64,000 bases of DNA from positions 1-64,000 of the forward strand of contig JAAFIS010000001.1 of the NCBI GenBank assembly GCA_013298695.1. Direction: 5' to 3'. The notes under the pieces are model-generated. The model was not told the origin of the DNA and ran no database searches. It worked only from the letters and a program-made list of their open reading frames with translations. The stretch's first letter is position 1. Every line of letters starts with the position of its first letter. A program made the translations under genes and the position numbers. Shown here piece after piece: positions 23,611 through 31,684 of this stretch. This DNA is from Betaproteobacteria bacterium. Its GTDB lineage: Bacteria > Pseudomonadota > Gammaproteobacteria > Burkholderiales > Casimicrobiaceae.

Positions 23611-24669
23611 ATGCCACGCTCAGTCAATCGGTATGTATCGCTTGCATTCGCATTTGCTTCTGCTTTCGCACTCACGATAGCAAACGTTGTGTTCGCCGAC
23701 ACAACCGCGCCTGCGCTGCTCGAAAAAAAGCGCGCAGCAAACGCAGTTGTGGGCTACGCTGCAAATCAATCGTTCGTCGTTGTGGGCGAGCCACGCGAAT
23801 ACGATCTTTACGTTCCGGCAAAGCGCGCCGCGAACGTCGGCGCGTCCAACCAAAAATCCGCACTCGTTTTCCTATTTCACGGCAACGGCGGATCAACGGC
23901 GCAACTCATGGGGCGGCAGCTGAGCAAAGCGCCGTTTAAACGCTGGATCGAGATTGCAGAGCGCGACAACATCGTGCTCGCTGTCCCGCAAGGCATGAAG
24001 GCCGCAGATGGCAATCGCGGTTGGAATGATTGCCGGGGAGACACAAAGACTAATCCACAAAGCGATGACGTCGCGTTCGTTGATGCGCTGCTCGCGAAGT
24101 TGTTAAGCGAGCTAAATATCGATGCGTCGCGCGTGTTCGCAACTGGTATTTCTAACGGCGGTCATATGTCGCTGCGGCTCGCCATCGAGCGTCCTCAAAA
24201 ATTCCGCGCGGTCGGCGCAGTCGTTGCCAGCATGCCCGCGAAATCAGGTTGTGCGTCGCCTTCATCGCCGGTTTCTGTGTTGTTTATGAACGGCACCGAC
24301 GATCCGATCAATCCGTTAAACGGCGGCCTGGTTGGCAGCGGAAAAAGCTACGGCACACGCGGCAGCGTTGTGTCGACTGAAGCATCCGTAAAGTTTTGGT
24401 TGTCACACAACAAAATCGTGAGCGACGCAGCAAAAAAAACGTTCACTACGAATGAATCAACCGAAGCCAACAAAATCGAAAAGTTCGAATATTGCTGCGG
24501 CACAAATCAAAGCGCCGTCGTGCTCTATCGCGTCGAAGGCGGCGGCCATACCGAACCCAGCCCGACTGAACGCTACGCCAGCTTCTTCAAACGCATCGTA
24601 GGCGTGCAAAGTGCAGCCATTGAGATGGCGGACGAAGTGTGGGCGTTTTTTAGACAGCATGCACCTTAA
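23611..24669 (+). CDS. Secreted esterase/PHB depolymerase-like hydrolase (CE1/LpqC type)
   Basis: A 352-residue alpha/beta hydrolase with an N-terminal signal peptide (LAFAFASAFALTIANVVFA). Family features: YDLYVPAK, LVFLFHGNGG (oxyanion loop), GWNDCRGD, the nucleophile elbow ATGISNGGHMS, the acid in NGTDDPINP and the histidine in EGGGHTEP. This pattern belongs to extracellular PHB depolymerase, feruloyl esterase and LpqC-like proteins. A role in degrading extracellular polyesters or plant esters is possible, but the exact substrate is unknown. The start is ATG 23611, which puts the signal peptide at the N-terminus. It appears monocistronic. Confidence 0.87.
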   Translation: MPRSVNRYVSLAFAFASAFALTIANVVFADTTAPALLEKKRAANAVVGYAANQSFVVVGEPREYDLYVPAKRAANVGASNQKSALVFLFHGNGGSTAQLMGRQLSKAPFKRWIEIAERDNIVLAVPQGMKAADGNRGWNDCRGDTKTNPQSDDVAFVDALLAKLLSELNIDASRVFATGISNGGHMSLRLAIERPQKFRAVGAVVASMPAKSGCASPSSPVSVLFMNGTDDPINPLNGGLVGSGKSYGTRGSVVSTEASVKFWLSHNKIVSDAAKKTFTTNESTEANKIEKFEYCCGTNQSAVVLYRVEGGGHTEPSPTERYASFFKRIVGVQSAAIEMADEVWAFFRQHAP

Positions 24670-24756
24670 GTGATTTGTTCCGTGACCAAAAGCACTGTTT
24701 GACAATCGCAAGATCATCGACTTGACTCACACTTGACGTTTGTTTAGCCTCACGTC

Positions 24757-25776
24757 ATGGCCTACATCCCGCATTTCTCGATCAGCGCATCGCTGCTCTC
24801 CGAAGTCGAGCGCATCGCCGCGCTTCGCGAACGCATTCAAAGCGCCACCGTCGATCTCGGCTCGATACCTGCCCTGCAAAAAGAAGCACGTGCGCGCAAT
24901 GTTCACGCGTCTACTGCGATCGAAGGCAACACGCTCACACTCGAACAAGTGCGCGAGCTTGACGAAGGCGGCACGCCTGCGCACGCGAGGAGCCGTGCGA
25001 TTGCTCGTATGCAGCGCGAAGTGATGAACTGCTTTGCCGCGTTTCGCCAGGTTGAGCAAAACATCTCACTCACGCCCATTCGCCAGGAACACCTGCTCGA
25101 ATTGCATCGCATCCTTGCAGGCGAGGTGATGGATCAAGGCGAAGCGGGCGCGTATCGCATGATCGGCGTGCGCGTGGGTAATTATTTTCCGCCGCCACCG
25201 GATGCGGTGTCGGGCTTGATGTTTGAATTGCTCGAATGGTGGAACACCGCGGCCACCAAACTCTCGCCGGCATTGAGCTTCGCCATCTTGCATCATCGCT
25301 TCGAATCGATTCATCCGTTCGCCGATGGCAACGGGCGCATGGGTCGCGCGCTATCGCTTTGGGAACTCTGTCGGCGCGGCTTCGATGCGCAACGCATCCT
25401 GTCTGTTGACGAGTTTTATTGGGAAGATCGCCCGCGCTATTACAAAGAACTCGACGCCGTACGCCGCGCGGGAGACGACTTGAGCGCATGGCTCGAATAC
25501 AGCGCGGAAGGGCTGCGACAAACGCTCGAACGCACCTGGCTGCGAATTCAATCGATCCAAGGCAGCGCAACGAAAAAACTCGCGCTACGCCCACGGCAAC
25601 AACGATTGCTCCACCTGCTGCGCGATCAAGGCAGCATGGCTCCGAATGAAATTTGGTCAGCACTTTCCATTTCACGCCAAGGTGCAATGGATTTGTTGAA
25701 ACCGCTCATTGCGGCGGGTCTTGTTGAAAAAGTCGGCGGCGCGAAGACCGGGCACTACGTTCTGAGAAACTTATGA
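24757..25776 (+). CDS. Fic-domain AMPylation protein with N-terminal inhibitory helix and C-terminal winged helix
   Basis: A 339-residue Fido protein that probably transfers AMP from ATP to hydroxyl side chains. The catalytic motif HPFADGNGRMGR (H186-R197) is complete. The inhibitory motif (S/T)xxxE(G/N) is present upstream as STAIEGN at residues 52-58, placing it in class II and implying self-inhibition. The region around residues 280-339 (RQQRLLHLLRDQG, SRQGAMDLLKPLIAAGLVEK) is a winged helix that could bind DNA. It lies 33 bases before the restriction-modification gene in the same direction, so co-transcription is likely. The target is unknown; a defence role is suggested only by context. 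Confidence 0.92.
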   Translation: MAYIPHFSISASLLSEVERIAALRERIQSATVDLGSIPALQKEARARNVHASTAIEGNTLTLEQVRELDEGGTPAHARSRAIARMQREVMNCFAAFRQVEQNISLTPIRQEHLLELHRILAGEVMDQGEAGAYRMIGVRVGNYFPPPPDAVSGLMFELLEWWNTAATKLSPALSFAILHHRFESIHPFADGNGRMGRALSLWELCRRGFDAQRILSVDEFYWEDRPRYYKELDAVRRAGDDLSAWLEYSAEGLRQTLERTWLRIQSIQGSATKKLALRPRQQRLLHLLRDQGSMAPNEIWSALSISRQGAMDLLKPLIAAGLVEKVGGAKTGHYVLRNL

Positions 25777-25809
25777 GCGCAACCGCTCAGCTCAACTAAC
25801 CTACAAGCT

Positions 25810-28689
25810 ATGCCTCTCTCCTGGACCGAAATTCGCGACCGTGCCGTTCAATTCCAAAAGCGTTGGAAGGATGACACGTCCGAGCAAGCCGAGTCACAAT
25901 CGTTTTGGTCGGAGTTTTTCAACATCTTTGGCGTTGATCGCAAGCGTGTCGGCACGTTTGAAAAGAAAGTGGAATTGAAGCGCGCGAAGAGCGTTAAGAA
26001 CGGGCGCATCGATCTTTTCTGGCCAGGAAAACTATTGATCGAAATGAAGAGCGCAGGTCAAGATCTTGATCGCGCCTTCGATCAAGCGACCGACTATTTC
26101 GAAGCACTGGCCGAGCGCGATTTGCCGCGCTACATTCTTGTTTGCAACTTTCAGCGCTTCCGTTTGTACGATCTGGAAGAGCGTATCGATCATCCCGAAT
26201 TCACGCTCGATCAACTCGACAAACGCATCAAACTCTTCGGCTTCATCGCGGGCTACAACGTTCAGGCGATCAAACCGCAAGACCCGATAAACATCAAAGC
26301 CGCCGAGCGCATGGGCAAATTGCACGATGCGCTTAAAGCCAGTGGCTATGCCGGGCATCCACTCGAAGTCTTGCTCGTGCGGCTCTTGTTCTGTTTGTTC
26401 GCAGACGACACGGGAATCTTCACGCCCACCGCAAGCTTCCGCGAATGGATCGAGAACGAGACGAAGGAAGACGGCAGCGATCTAGGCCGCGCGCTGAACG
26501 AACTGTTCGAAATCCTCAACACGCCCAAAGCCTCAAGACTTGCTGCCCAAAAAGAAAAGTACGAAGCGTTCGAATACGTTAATGGTCAATTATTTGCAGA
26601 AACATTGCGTACCCCGGAATTTAATGGGCGAACACGCGAACTGCTGCTAGATGCTTGCGGCCTTGATTGGAGCACGATCAGCCCCGCGATTTTTGGTGCG
26701 CTCTTTCAAAGCATCATGAACGATGTGGAGCGTCGAAAAATCGGCGCGCACTACACGAGCGAAGAGAACATTCTCAAGCTCATCAAGCCGTTGTTCCTTG
26801 ATGAGTTACGCGACGAATTCGAGCGCAGCAAAGGCAATCGCAACAAACTGTTTGAGTTGCAAAAGAAACTGCGCATGCTCAATTTTCTCGATCCCGCATG
26901 CGGCTGCGGCAACTTTCTTGTGATCGCGTATCGCGAATTGCGATTGCTCGAACTCGACATACTGCGTGCCGTAAACACGGGGCCGGGTTCTCGATTTCTG
27001 GATATTCACACGAACTTGAACATCAACGTCGATCAGTTTTACGGCATTGAAATCGAAGAATTTCCTGCGCAGATCGCACAGGTCGCCATGTGGCTCACCG
27101 ATCATCAAATGAATCGCGCCGTCAGCGATGAATTCGGTGCGTACTACGCGCGTATTCCGCTCAAAAGCACTGCTGCGATTCGTCATGCCAACGCGTTACG
27201 CGTCGATTGGAACGATGTGCTGCCTGCGGAGCGGTGCAGCTTTGTACTTGGGAATCCACCGTTTATTGGTGCGAAGTTTATGGACGACGCGCAGCGCACC
27301 GATGTTGCGTCCGTATTTGCCGGTATTCCGAACGCTGGCTTGCTCGACTTTGTCGCCGCTTGGTATGTACTCGCGACGCGCTATCTTGCATCAAACGGGC
27401 AGATTCGCTGTGCCTTCGTTTCCACCAATAGCATCACACAGGGTGAGCAAGTCGGCGTGCTGTGGTCATGGTTACTCGCTCAACAGATTCGGATTCACTT
27501 CGCCCACCGAACGTTCCGTTGGAGCAACGAAGGGAGTGGGAAAGCCGCCGTGCATTGCGTCATTATTGGTTTCGCGAAGCATGAGCCCGACTTCAAGTTG
27601 CTTTTTGAGTACGACGACATCGCAGGAAAACCTGTGGAGGTTCCTGCGCGAAACATTAATCCATATCTGGTCGATGCGAGTGATGTGGTTTTGCGTCGCC
27701 GAAACATTCCGATATGTGCTGCTCCGATGATCGGGATCGGGAACAAGCCCATTGATGGAGGTTGGTATCTGTTTACACGACAAGAACGCGATGAATTCGT
27801 GGCTTCTGAACCGCTCTCGGAGAAATGGTTCAGGCGATGGGTTGGAGCAGAAGAATTTTTGAATGGATTGGAGCGGTGGTGTTTGTGGCTTGGCGATTGC
27901 CCACCCGCTGAACTACGAAAGATGCCTCTGGTGCTGGAGCGAGTCGAAGCGGTAAAAAACTTCCGGAAAGGTACTGGTTCCGCGAAGAAAAACGTAAACG
28001 AAGATGAGCGGCGAAAACCGCCACCTCCTTCAACGCAAGCATTGGGTGACACGCCAACTAGATTCCACGTGGAATTTATACCTACGGAACCGTTCATGGT
28101 GATTCCGGAGGTCTCATCGGAGCGCAGACCCTACATTCCACTTGGTTTTTTGAATCCCGAAGTGCTCGCAAGCAACAAACTGCGCTTACTCCCAAATGCA
28201 ACTCCCGGCCACTTCGGTTGCTTGACATCAATGATGCACATGGCTTGGACTTCGTACACCTGTGGACGACTGGAGAGTAGATATCAGTACTCAATCACTA
28301 TCGTCTATAACAACTTCCCGTGGGCGGACGCCCTCACCCGTCCTTCGGACACCCTCTCCCAGAGGGAGAGGGGAGCCGTCGAAGCGATTGAAGCGGCGGC
28401 GCAAGGCGTGCTCGATGCCCGCACCGAGCATCCCGAAAGTTCGCTCGCCGATCTCTACGATCCGCTTACGATGCCAGCAAACTTATTGAAGGCGCATCAA
28501 AAGCTCGACGCGGCGGTGGATGCGGCGTATTACCTTTCGCACGCGGCGGATGGCGCAAAGAAATCGTGGAAATCAGACGCGGAACGCGTCGCATTTCTCT
28601 TCACGCTGTATCAAAAGTTCACGAGTTTGCTGCCGACGGATTCGACAAAGCCGAAGCGTGTTCGAGTTGCAAAGCCAAAGTCCGTCTAA
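25810..28689 (+). CDS. Single-chain restriction-modification enzyme, MmeI-like (Type IIL)
   Basis: A 959-residue protein combining nuclease, methyltransferase and specificity in one chain. The N-terminal nuclease carries D68-X9-E78-x-K80 (in RIDLFWPGKLLIEMK), the same D-X9-ExK spacing I recall for MmeI. A helical spacer follows. The amino-methyltransferase has motif I LDPACGCGNFLV near residue 360 and motif IV LGNPPF near 480, and a target-recognition region follows. The C-terminal part includes NNFPWA and LADLYDPLTMPANLLKAHQ. Between them, codons at 28331-28373 are a CCCTCACCC/CCTCTCCC palindromic repeat read in frame, adding roughly 15 residues. Catalytic motifs are intact. Target site cannot be read. 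Confidence 0.9.
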   Translation: MPLSWTEIRDRAVQFQKRWKDDTSEQAESQSFWSEFFNIFGVDRKRVGTFEKKVELKRAKSVKNGRIDLFWPGKLLIEMKSAGQDLDRAFDQATDYFEALAERDLPRYILVCNFQRFRLYDLEERIDHPEFTLDQLDKRIKLFGFIAGYNVQAIKPQDPINIKAAERMGKLHDALKASGYAGHPLEVLLVRLLFCLFADDTGIFTPTASFREWIENETKEDGSDLGRALNELFEILNTPKASRLAAQKEKYEAFEYVNGQLFAETLRTPEFNGRTRELLLDACGLDWSTISPAIFGALFQSIMNDVERRKIGAHYTSEENILKLIKPLFLDELRDEFERSKGNRNKLFELQKKLRMLNFLDPACGCGNFLVIAYRELRLLELDILRAVNTGPGSRFLDIHTNLNINVDQFYGIEIEEFPAQIAQVAMWLTDHQMNRAVSDEFGAYYARIPLKSTAAIRHANALRVDWNDVLPAERCSFVLGNPPFIGAKFMDDAQRTDVASVFAGIPNAGLLDFVAAWYVLATRYLASNGQIRCAFVSTNSITQGEQVGVLWSWLLAQQIRIHFAHRTFRWSNEGSGKAAVHCVIIGFAKHEPDFKLLFEYDDIAGKPVEVPARNINPYLVDASDVVLRRRNIPICAAPMIGIGNKPIDGGWYLFTRQERDEFVASEPLSEKWFRRWVGAEEFLNGLERWCLWLGDCPPAELRKMPLVLERVEAVKNFRKGTGSAKKNVNEDERRKPPPPSTQALGDTPTRFHVEFIPTEPFMVIPEVSSERRPYIPLGFLNPEVLASNKLRLLPNATPGHFGCLTSMMHMAWTSYTCGRLESRYQYSITIVYNNFPWADALTRPSDTLSQRERGAVEAIEAAAQGVLDARTEHPESSLADLYDPLTMPANLLKAHQKLDAAVDAAYYLSHAADGAKKSWKSDAERVAFLFTLYQKFTSLLPTDSTKPKRVRVAKPKSV
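28331..28373. repeat. CCTCTCCC-type palindromic repeat inside the MmeI-like gene
   Basis: CCCTCACCCG, a TCCTTCGGA stem-loop, then CCCTCTCCCAGAGGGAGAGG. It is the same family as the pair at 63810-63938. Here it lies in an open frame and is translated as part of LTRPSDTLSQRERG. Confidence 0.8.
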
Positions 28690-28760
28690 CTCGTGACGGC
28701 GGGTGTAGCGAAAAGCGCTAGCCGATCAAATTCGTAGCGAAGCAGCACGCAAGGATGACT

Positions 28761-29429
28761 ATGAACAAAATCTACGTCTTCGACGCCTACGGCACGCTGC
28801 TCGATGTGAACTCGGCGGTGGCGCGGCATGCGGCGGCGGTGGGTGCGGATGCGGCGCGATTGTCGGAGCTTTGGCGGGCGAAGCAGCTTGAGTACAGTTG
28901 GGTGTATTCGTTGATCGGGCGCTATGAGCCGTTTTGGAATTTGACCGAGCGCGCGCTGGATCATGCCTTGGCGCGATTGCCTTCGGTGAACGCTGCGCTG
29001 AAGCCGCAGTTGTTGGACGCGTATCGCAGTTTGTCTGCGTATCCAGAGGCGGCGGACGTGTTGCGCAGCCTGCGTTCGCAGGGATCGCAAACGGCGGTGC
29101 TCTCGAATGGCAATGCGTCGATGCTTGATGCGGCGTTTTCTAGTGCGGGGTTGTTGCCGCTTCTGGATCGCGTGATTTCGGTGGACGCGGCGCGCGTGTT
29201 CAAAACATCGCCAAAGACTTATGCGCTCGTGACGGCGGTGTTCAACGTGTCGCCGAGCGAGGTGACGTTTGTGTCATCGAATCGATGGGATGTTGCGGGC
29301 GCGAGTGCGTTTGGATTTCGCACGATCTGGGTGAATCGCGCGGGTTTGCCGGATGAGTATTTGGATTTGCCGCCAGTGAAAATCGTGACCGATTTGCAGG
29401 GTGTGATTGCTAATAGCGCTAACAAGTAA
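28761..29429 (+). CDS. Haloacid dehalogenase, type II (L-2-haloacid dehalogenase-like)
   Basis: A 222-residue HAD-superfamily hydrolase that would remove halide from L-2-haloalkanoic acids. Motif I YVFDAYGTLLDV has the nucleophilic Asp; motif II is AVLSNGNASML; the lysine lies in VFKTSPKTYAL; and FVSSNRWDVAGA is the motif IV region typical of the dehalogenase branch rather than phosphatases. AAGGA favours ATG 28761 over the ATG two codons earlier. The gene is isolated. Activity on natural haloacids is inferred from the signature. Confidence 0.9.
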   Translation: MNKIYVFDAYGTLLDVNSAVARHAAAVGADAARLSELWRAKQLEYSWVYSLIGRYEPFWNLTERALDHALARLPSVNAALKPQLLDAYRSLSAYPEAADVLRSLRSQGSQTAVLSNGNASMLDAAFSSAGLLPLLDRVISVDAARVFKTSPKTYALVTAVFNVSPSEVTFVSSNRWDVAGASAFGFRTIWVNRAGLPDEYLDLPPVKIVTDLQGVIANSANK

Positions 29430-29537
29430 CGCTTAATTGCATTGGCCTAATCGTTAGATTACTGTATTAATCAATAAATAGCAAAAATACCGTATTGGTC
29501 CATTTAAATTGGTCGATCAATAAACGTGCTGTAAGTA
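29430..29537. other. AT-rich spacer between convergent genes
   Basis: About 110 bases, strikingly AT-rich compared with its surroundings, with two TTGGTC copies near its right end. No hairpin terminator is obvious. Confidence 0.5.
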
Positions 29538-30167
29538 TTAAACCCATCCAGACCACAGCGTCCAACACGCCGTTGCGATGAGTAACGCGCCGACTGCGCG
29601 AGCGAAATTGCGTTGCGATTGGGCGCTGCCGCCGAGCCAATCGCGCACACGGCTCGCGGCGAGCGCGACGCTGCCGTACACCGCGATTTGACTAATTGCA
29701 CCGAGTAAAAACAATACAAATGCCTGCAACCAAAGCGGCCAGAGCGGGCCTGCGTCGGGTCGCAAGAATTGCGGGAACACGGCGAACATAAATAGATACG
29801 CCTTCGGATTGAGCAGGCAGGTGAGCACGGCGCGCATGAAGGTTTGCGGCAAGTTGCGTTGCGAAATCGCTTCAACTTTCAACATCGCCCCCGCGCTGCG
29901 CAGGATTGAAACGCCGATCCACATTACGTACGCGCATCCGGCGATGAGCATCGCGTTGAAGATCGAAGGAAATAGTTTCAACAAGATGCCGATGCCGAGC
30001 GCACTCATCACGGTGTGCGCAAAGCCGCCGACCACCATGCCAAACACGGCGGCGAACCCCGCGCGACGACCACTTGCCAAGGTGCTCGCGAGCACAAAGG
30101 CCATATCCATGCCGGGCAACACGATGATGCCGAATACGAGAATGGCGTAAAGCCAAAGATGTTCCAT
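29538..30167 (-). CDS. LysE/RhtB family exporter
   Basis: A 209-residue inner-membrane protein with about six hydrophobic helices, of the LysE/RhtB family that exports amino acids and derivatives. GIIVLPGMDMAFVLASTLAS, GFAAVFGMVVGGFAHTVMSA and TCLLNPKAYLFMFAVFPQF are typical family blocks. It is divergent from the YafY-like regulator; an 11-bp inverted repeat lies between the two starts, which suggests that the regulator controls this exporter. Substrate unknown. Confidence 0.92.
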   Translation of the reverse strand: MEHLWLYAILVFGIIVLPGMDMAFVLASTLASGRRAGFAAVFGMVVGGFAHTVMSALGIGILLKLFPSIFNAMLIAGCAYVMWIGVSILRSAGAMLKVEAISQRNLPQTFMRAVLTCLLNPKAYLFMFAVFPQFLRPDAGPLWPLWLQAFVLFLLGAISQIAVYGSVALAASRVRDWLGGSAQSQRNFARAVGALLIATACWTLWSGWV

Positions 30168-30210
30168 AGTGAACTCGAAAAAAAGTGAAGGTGATGCAGT
30201 GTGATCGGTA

Positions 30211-30237
30211 AATCATGCCAAGTAATGGCATGATTTC
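30211..30237. promoter_or_regulatory. Perfect 11-bp inverted repeat in the lysE/yafY intergenic region
   Basis: AAATCATGCCA and TGGCATGATTT are perfect inverted arms around the 5-base centre AGTAA. It lies midway between divergent gene starts and is a strong candidate operator for the WYL regulator. Confidence 0.75.
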
Positions 30238-30253
30238 TGATTAACATCTAAAC

Positions 30254-31228
30254 ATGCGCGCTAGCCGATTGCTCACTATTCAAATGCTGCTCGAAACTCG
30301 TGGCCGCATGAGCGCGCCCGCGCTTGCGAAGCAGCTAGAGGTATCACTGCGCACGCTCTATCGCGATGTGGATGAGCTCGCGGCGGCTGGCGTGCCAATT
30401 TATTCGGAGCGCGGCCGCAGCGGTGGGTTTCAGTTAATGGAGGGTTGGAAAACAACGCTGACTGGATTCACCGCGTCGGAATCGCAGGCCGTGTTTATGA
30501 GCGGCCTCGCAGGCCCAGCTGCGCAGCTTGGTTTGGGGCGTGAAGTGATGGACGCTGAACTCAAGCTCGCAGCGGCGTTGCCTGCGCAGCAGCGCGGCGA
30601 CGCGCAGCGGTTTCGTGATCGTTTCCATTTGGACACACTCGATTGGTATCGCGAAGCCGAGCCTGTGCCGTACTTAACAGCGGTCGCGGCGGCCGTTTGG
30701 AGCGAGAAGAAAATCACGATTGAGTATGAGCGTTGGCAGGGCATGGTGCGGCGAACGCTGAGCCCGCTCGGGCTCGTGCTCAAAGCTGGCGCTTGGTATT
30801 TGATTGCAAGTGAAAGCGATGCGCCGCGCACCTATCGCATCTCAAACATTCGTGAATTTCGCGAAACCAATGTAGCGGCGACAAGGCCGAAACGATTCGA
30901 CCTCGCCGCGTACTGGAGCGAATCATTGCAGCGCTTCGAAGCCTCGCTCTATCAAGGCCGCGCGATAATTTTGGCCACTCCTGCGGGCGTGAAACAAGTT
31001 CGACAACTGAGCGCGGCGGTGGCGAAGTCAATTGCGCAAGCGCCGATGTCGCGACGAAAAGATGGTCGCGTGAAACTCACGATTCCGATTGAAACGATTG
31101 AACACGCAGCAGGACAGTTGCTGCGACTCGCACCGGATGTGGAAGTGGTCGAACCCATGGCGCTAAAAGTCGCGATTGTTGTGCGCTTGCGCGAGATTGG
31201 GAAGTGTTATGGGGTTGCCGTTGGGTAA
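30254..31228 (+). CDS. YafY-family HTH/WYL-domain transcriptional regulator
   Basis: A 324-residue regulator. The N-terminal HTH is of the DeoR/HTH_11 type (RLLTIQMLLETRGRMSAPAL, then QLEVSLRTLYRDVDELAAAG). The central WYL domain has the segment LVLKAGAWYLIA with its ligand-binding tyrosine, followed by a C-terminal WCX-like part. Related proteins repress or activate an adjacent gene in response to a ligand or nucleic acid. It is divergent from the LysE exporter over a palindromic candidate operator. Many WYL proteins act in defence islands, but nothing here demands that. Confidence 0.92.
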   Translation: MRASRLLTIQMLLETRGRMSAPALAKQLEVSLRTLYRDVDELAAAGVPIYSERGRSGGFQLMEGWKTTLTGFTASESQAVFMSGLAGPAAQLGLGREVMDAELKLAAALPAQQRGDAQRFRDRFHLDTLDWYREAEPVPYLTAVAAAVWSEKKITIEYERWQGMVRRTLSPLGLVLKAGAWYLIASESDAPRTYRISNIREFRETNVAATRPKRFDLAAYWSESLQRFEASLYQGRAIILATPAGVKQVRQLSAAVAKSIAQAPMSRRKDGRVKLTIPIETIEHAAGQLLRLAPDVEVVEPMALKVAIVVRLREIGKCYGVAVG

Positions 31229-31321
31229 GTGAATTTGTGTTACAGGTTCGGAATCCGATAGCCGAATTAACTGCGAGAGCGATTCTGCGATACGATCAAT
31301 TGTTGGCAGTGTGCAAGTTCA

Positions 31322-31450
31322 TGGTTCGACAGGCTCACCATGAACGGGAAGAGTAGGCTCTTGGTTCGACAGGCTCACCATGAACGGGAAGAGTAGGCTC
31401 TTGGTTCGACAGGCTCACCACGAACGGGAATAGTAGGCTCTTGGTTCGAC
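31322..31450 (+). repeat. 40-bp tandem repeat, three copies plus partial
   Basis: Units start at 31322, 31362 and 31402, with a partial fourth at 31442. The core reads TGGTTCGACAGGCTCACC followed by ATGAACGGGAA; unit 3 has two base changes. The TTCGACAGGCTCACC core is a short dispersed repeat seen in many proteobacterial genomes. Confidence 0.9.
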
Positions 31451-31588
31451 GAATCGAATGTGAACTCAGAAGGAAGATTTTCTCTTAAGCTATCGAACTA
31501 CAACGATTGATTGCTGTTCGCTGCGATGTTGACATACTGACGAAAATGAGCGGGCTAGCCTCAAAAATAATGAGCGGCACTCTTTCCA

Positions 31589-31618
31589 CGTTCGTGGTGA
31601 GCCTGTCGAACCATGAAC
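31589..31618 (-). repeat. Inverted copy of the TTCGACAGGCTCACC repeat
   Basis: Reverse complement of the array core together with its flanking ATGG and CACGAACG. It lies about 140 bases right of the array in opposite orientation, so the two could form a large stem. Confidence 0.88.
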
Positions 31619-31684
31619 CCGTATCAGTCCAACAGTTTCAACTTCAATGCGCAACAATTCGCCGCTCACCTCTGACTAGAACTC

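Larger units (their letters stand above)
31229..31684. other. Gene-free region with tandem and inverted repeats
   Basis: About 455 bases. The centre is a three-copy 40-bp tandem array and the right part carries an inverted copy of the same core. The alcohol dehydrogenase promoter should lie to the right. No protein-coding frame is credible. Confidence 0.6.

Noticed and set aside
31322-31450. CRISPR array
   Set aside because: The units are contiguous 40-bp tandem copies without unique spacers, and no cas gene is nearby.
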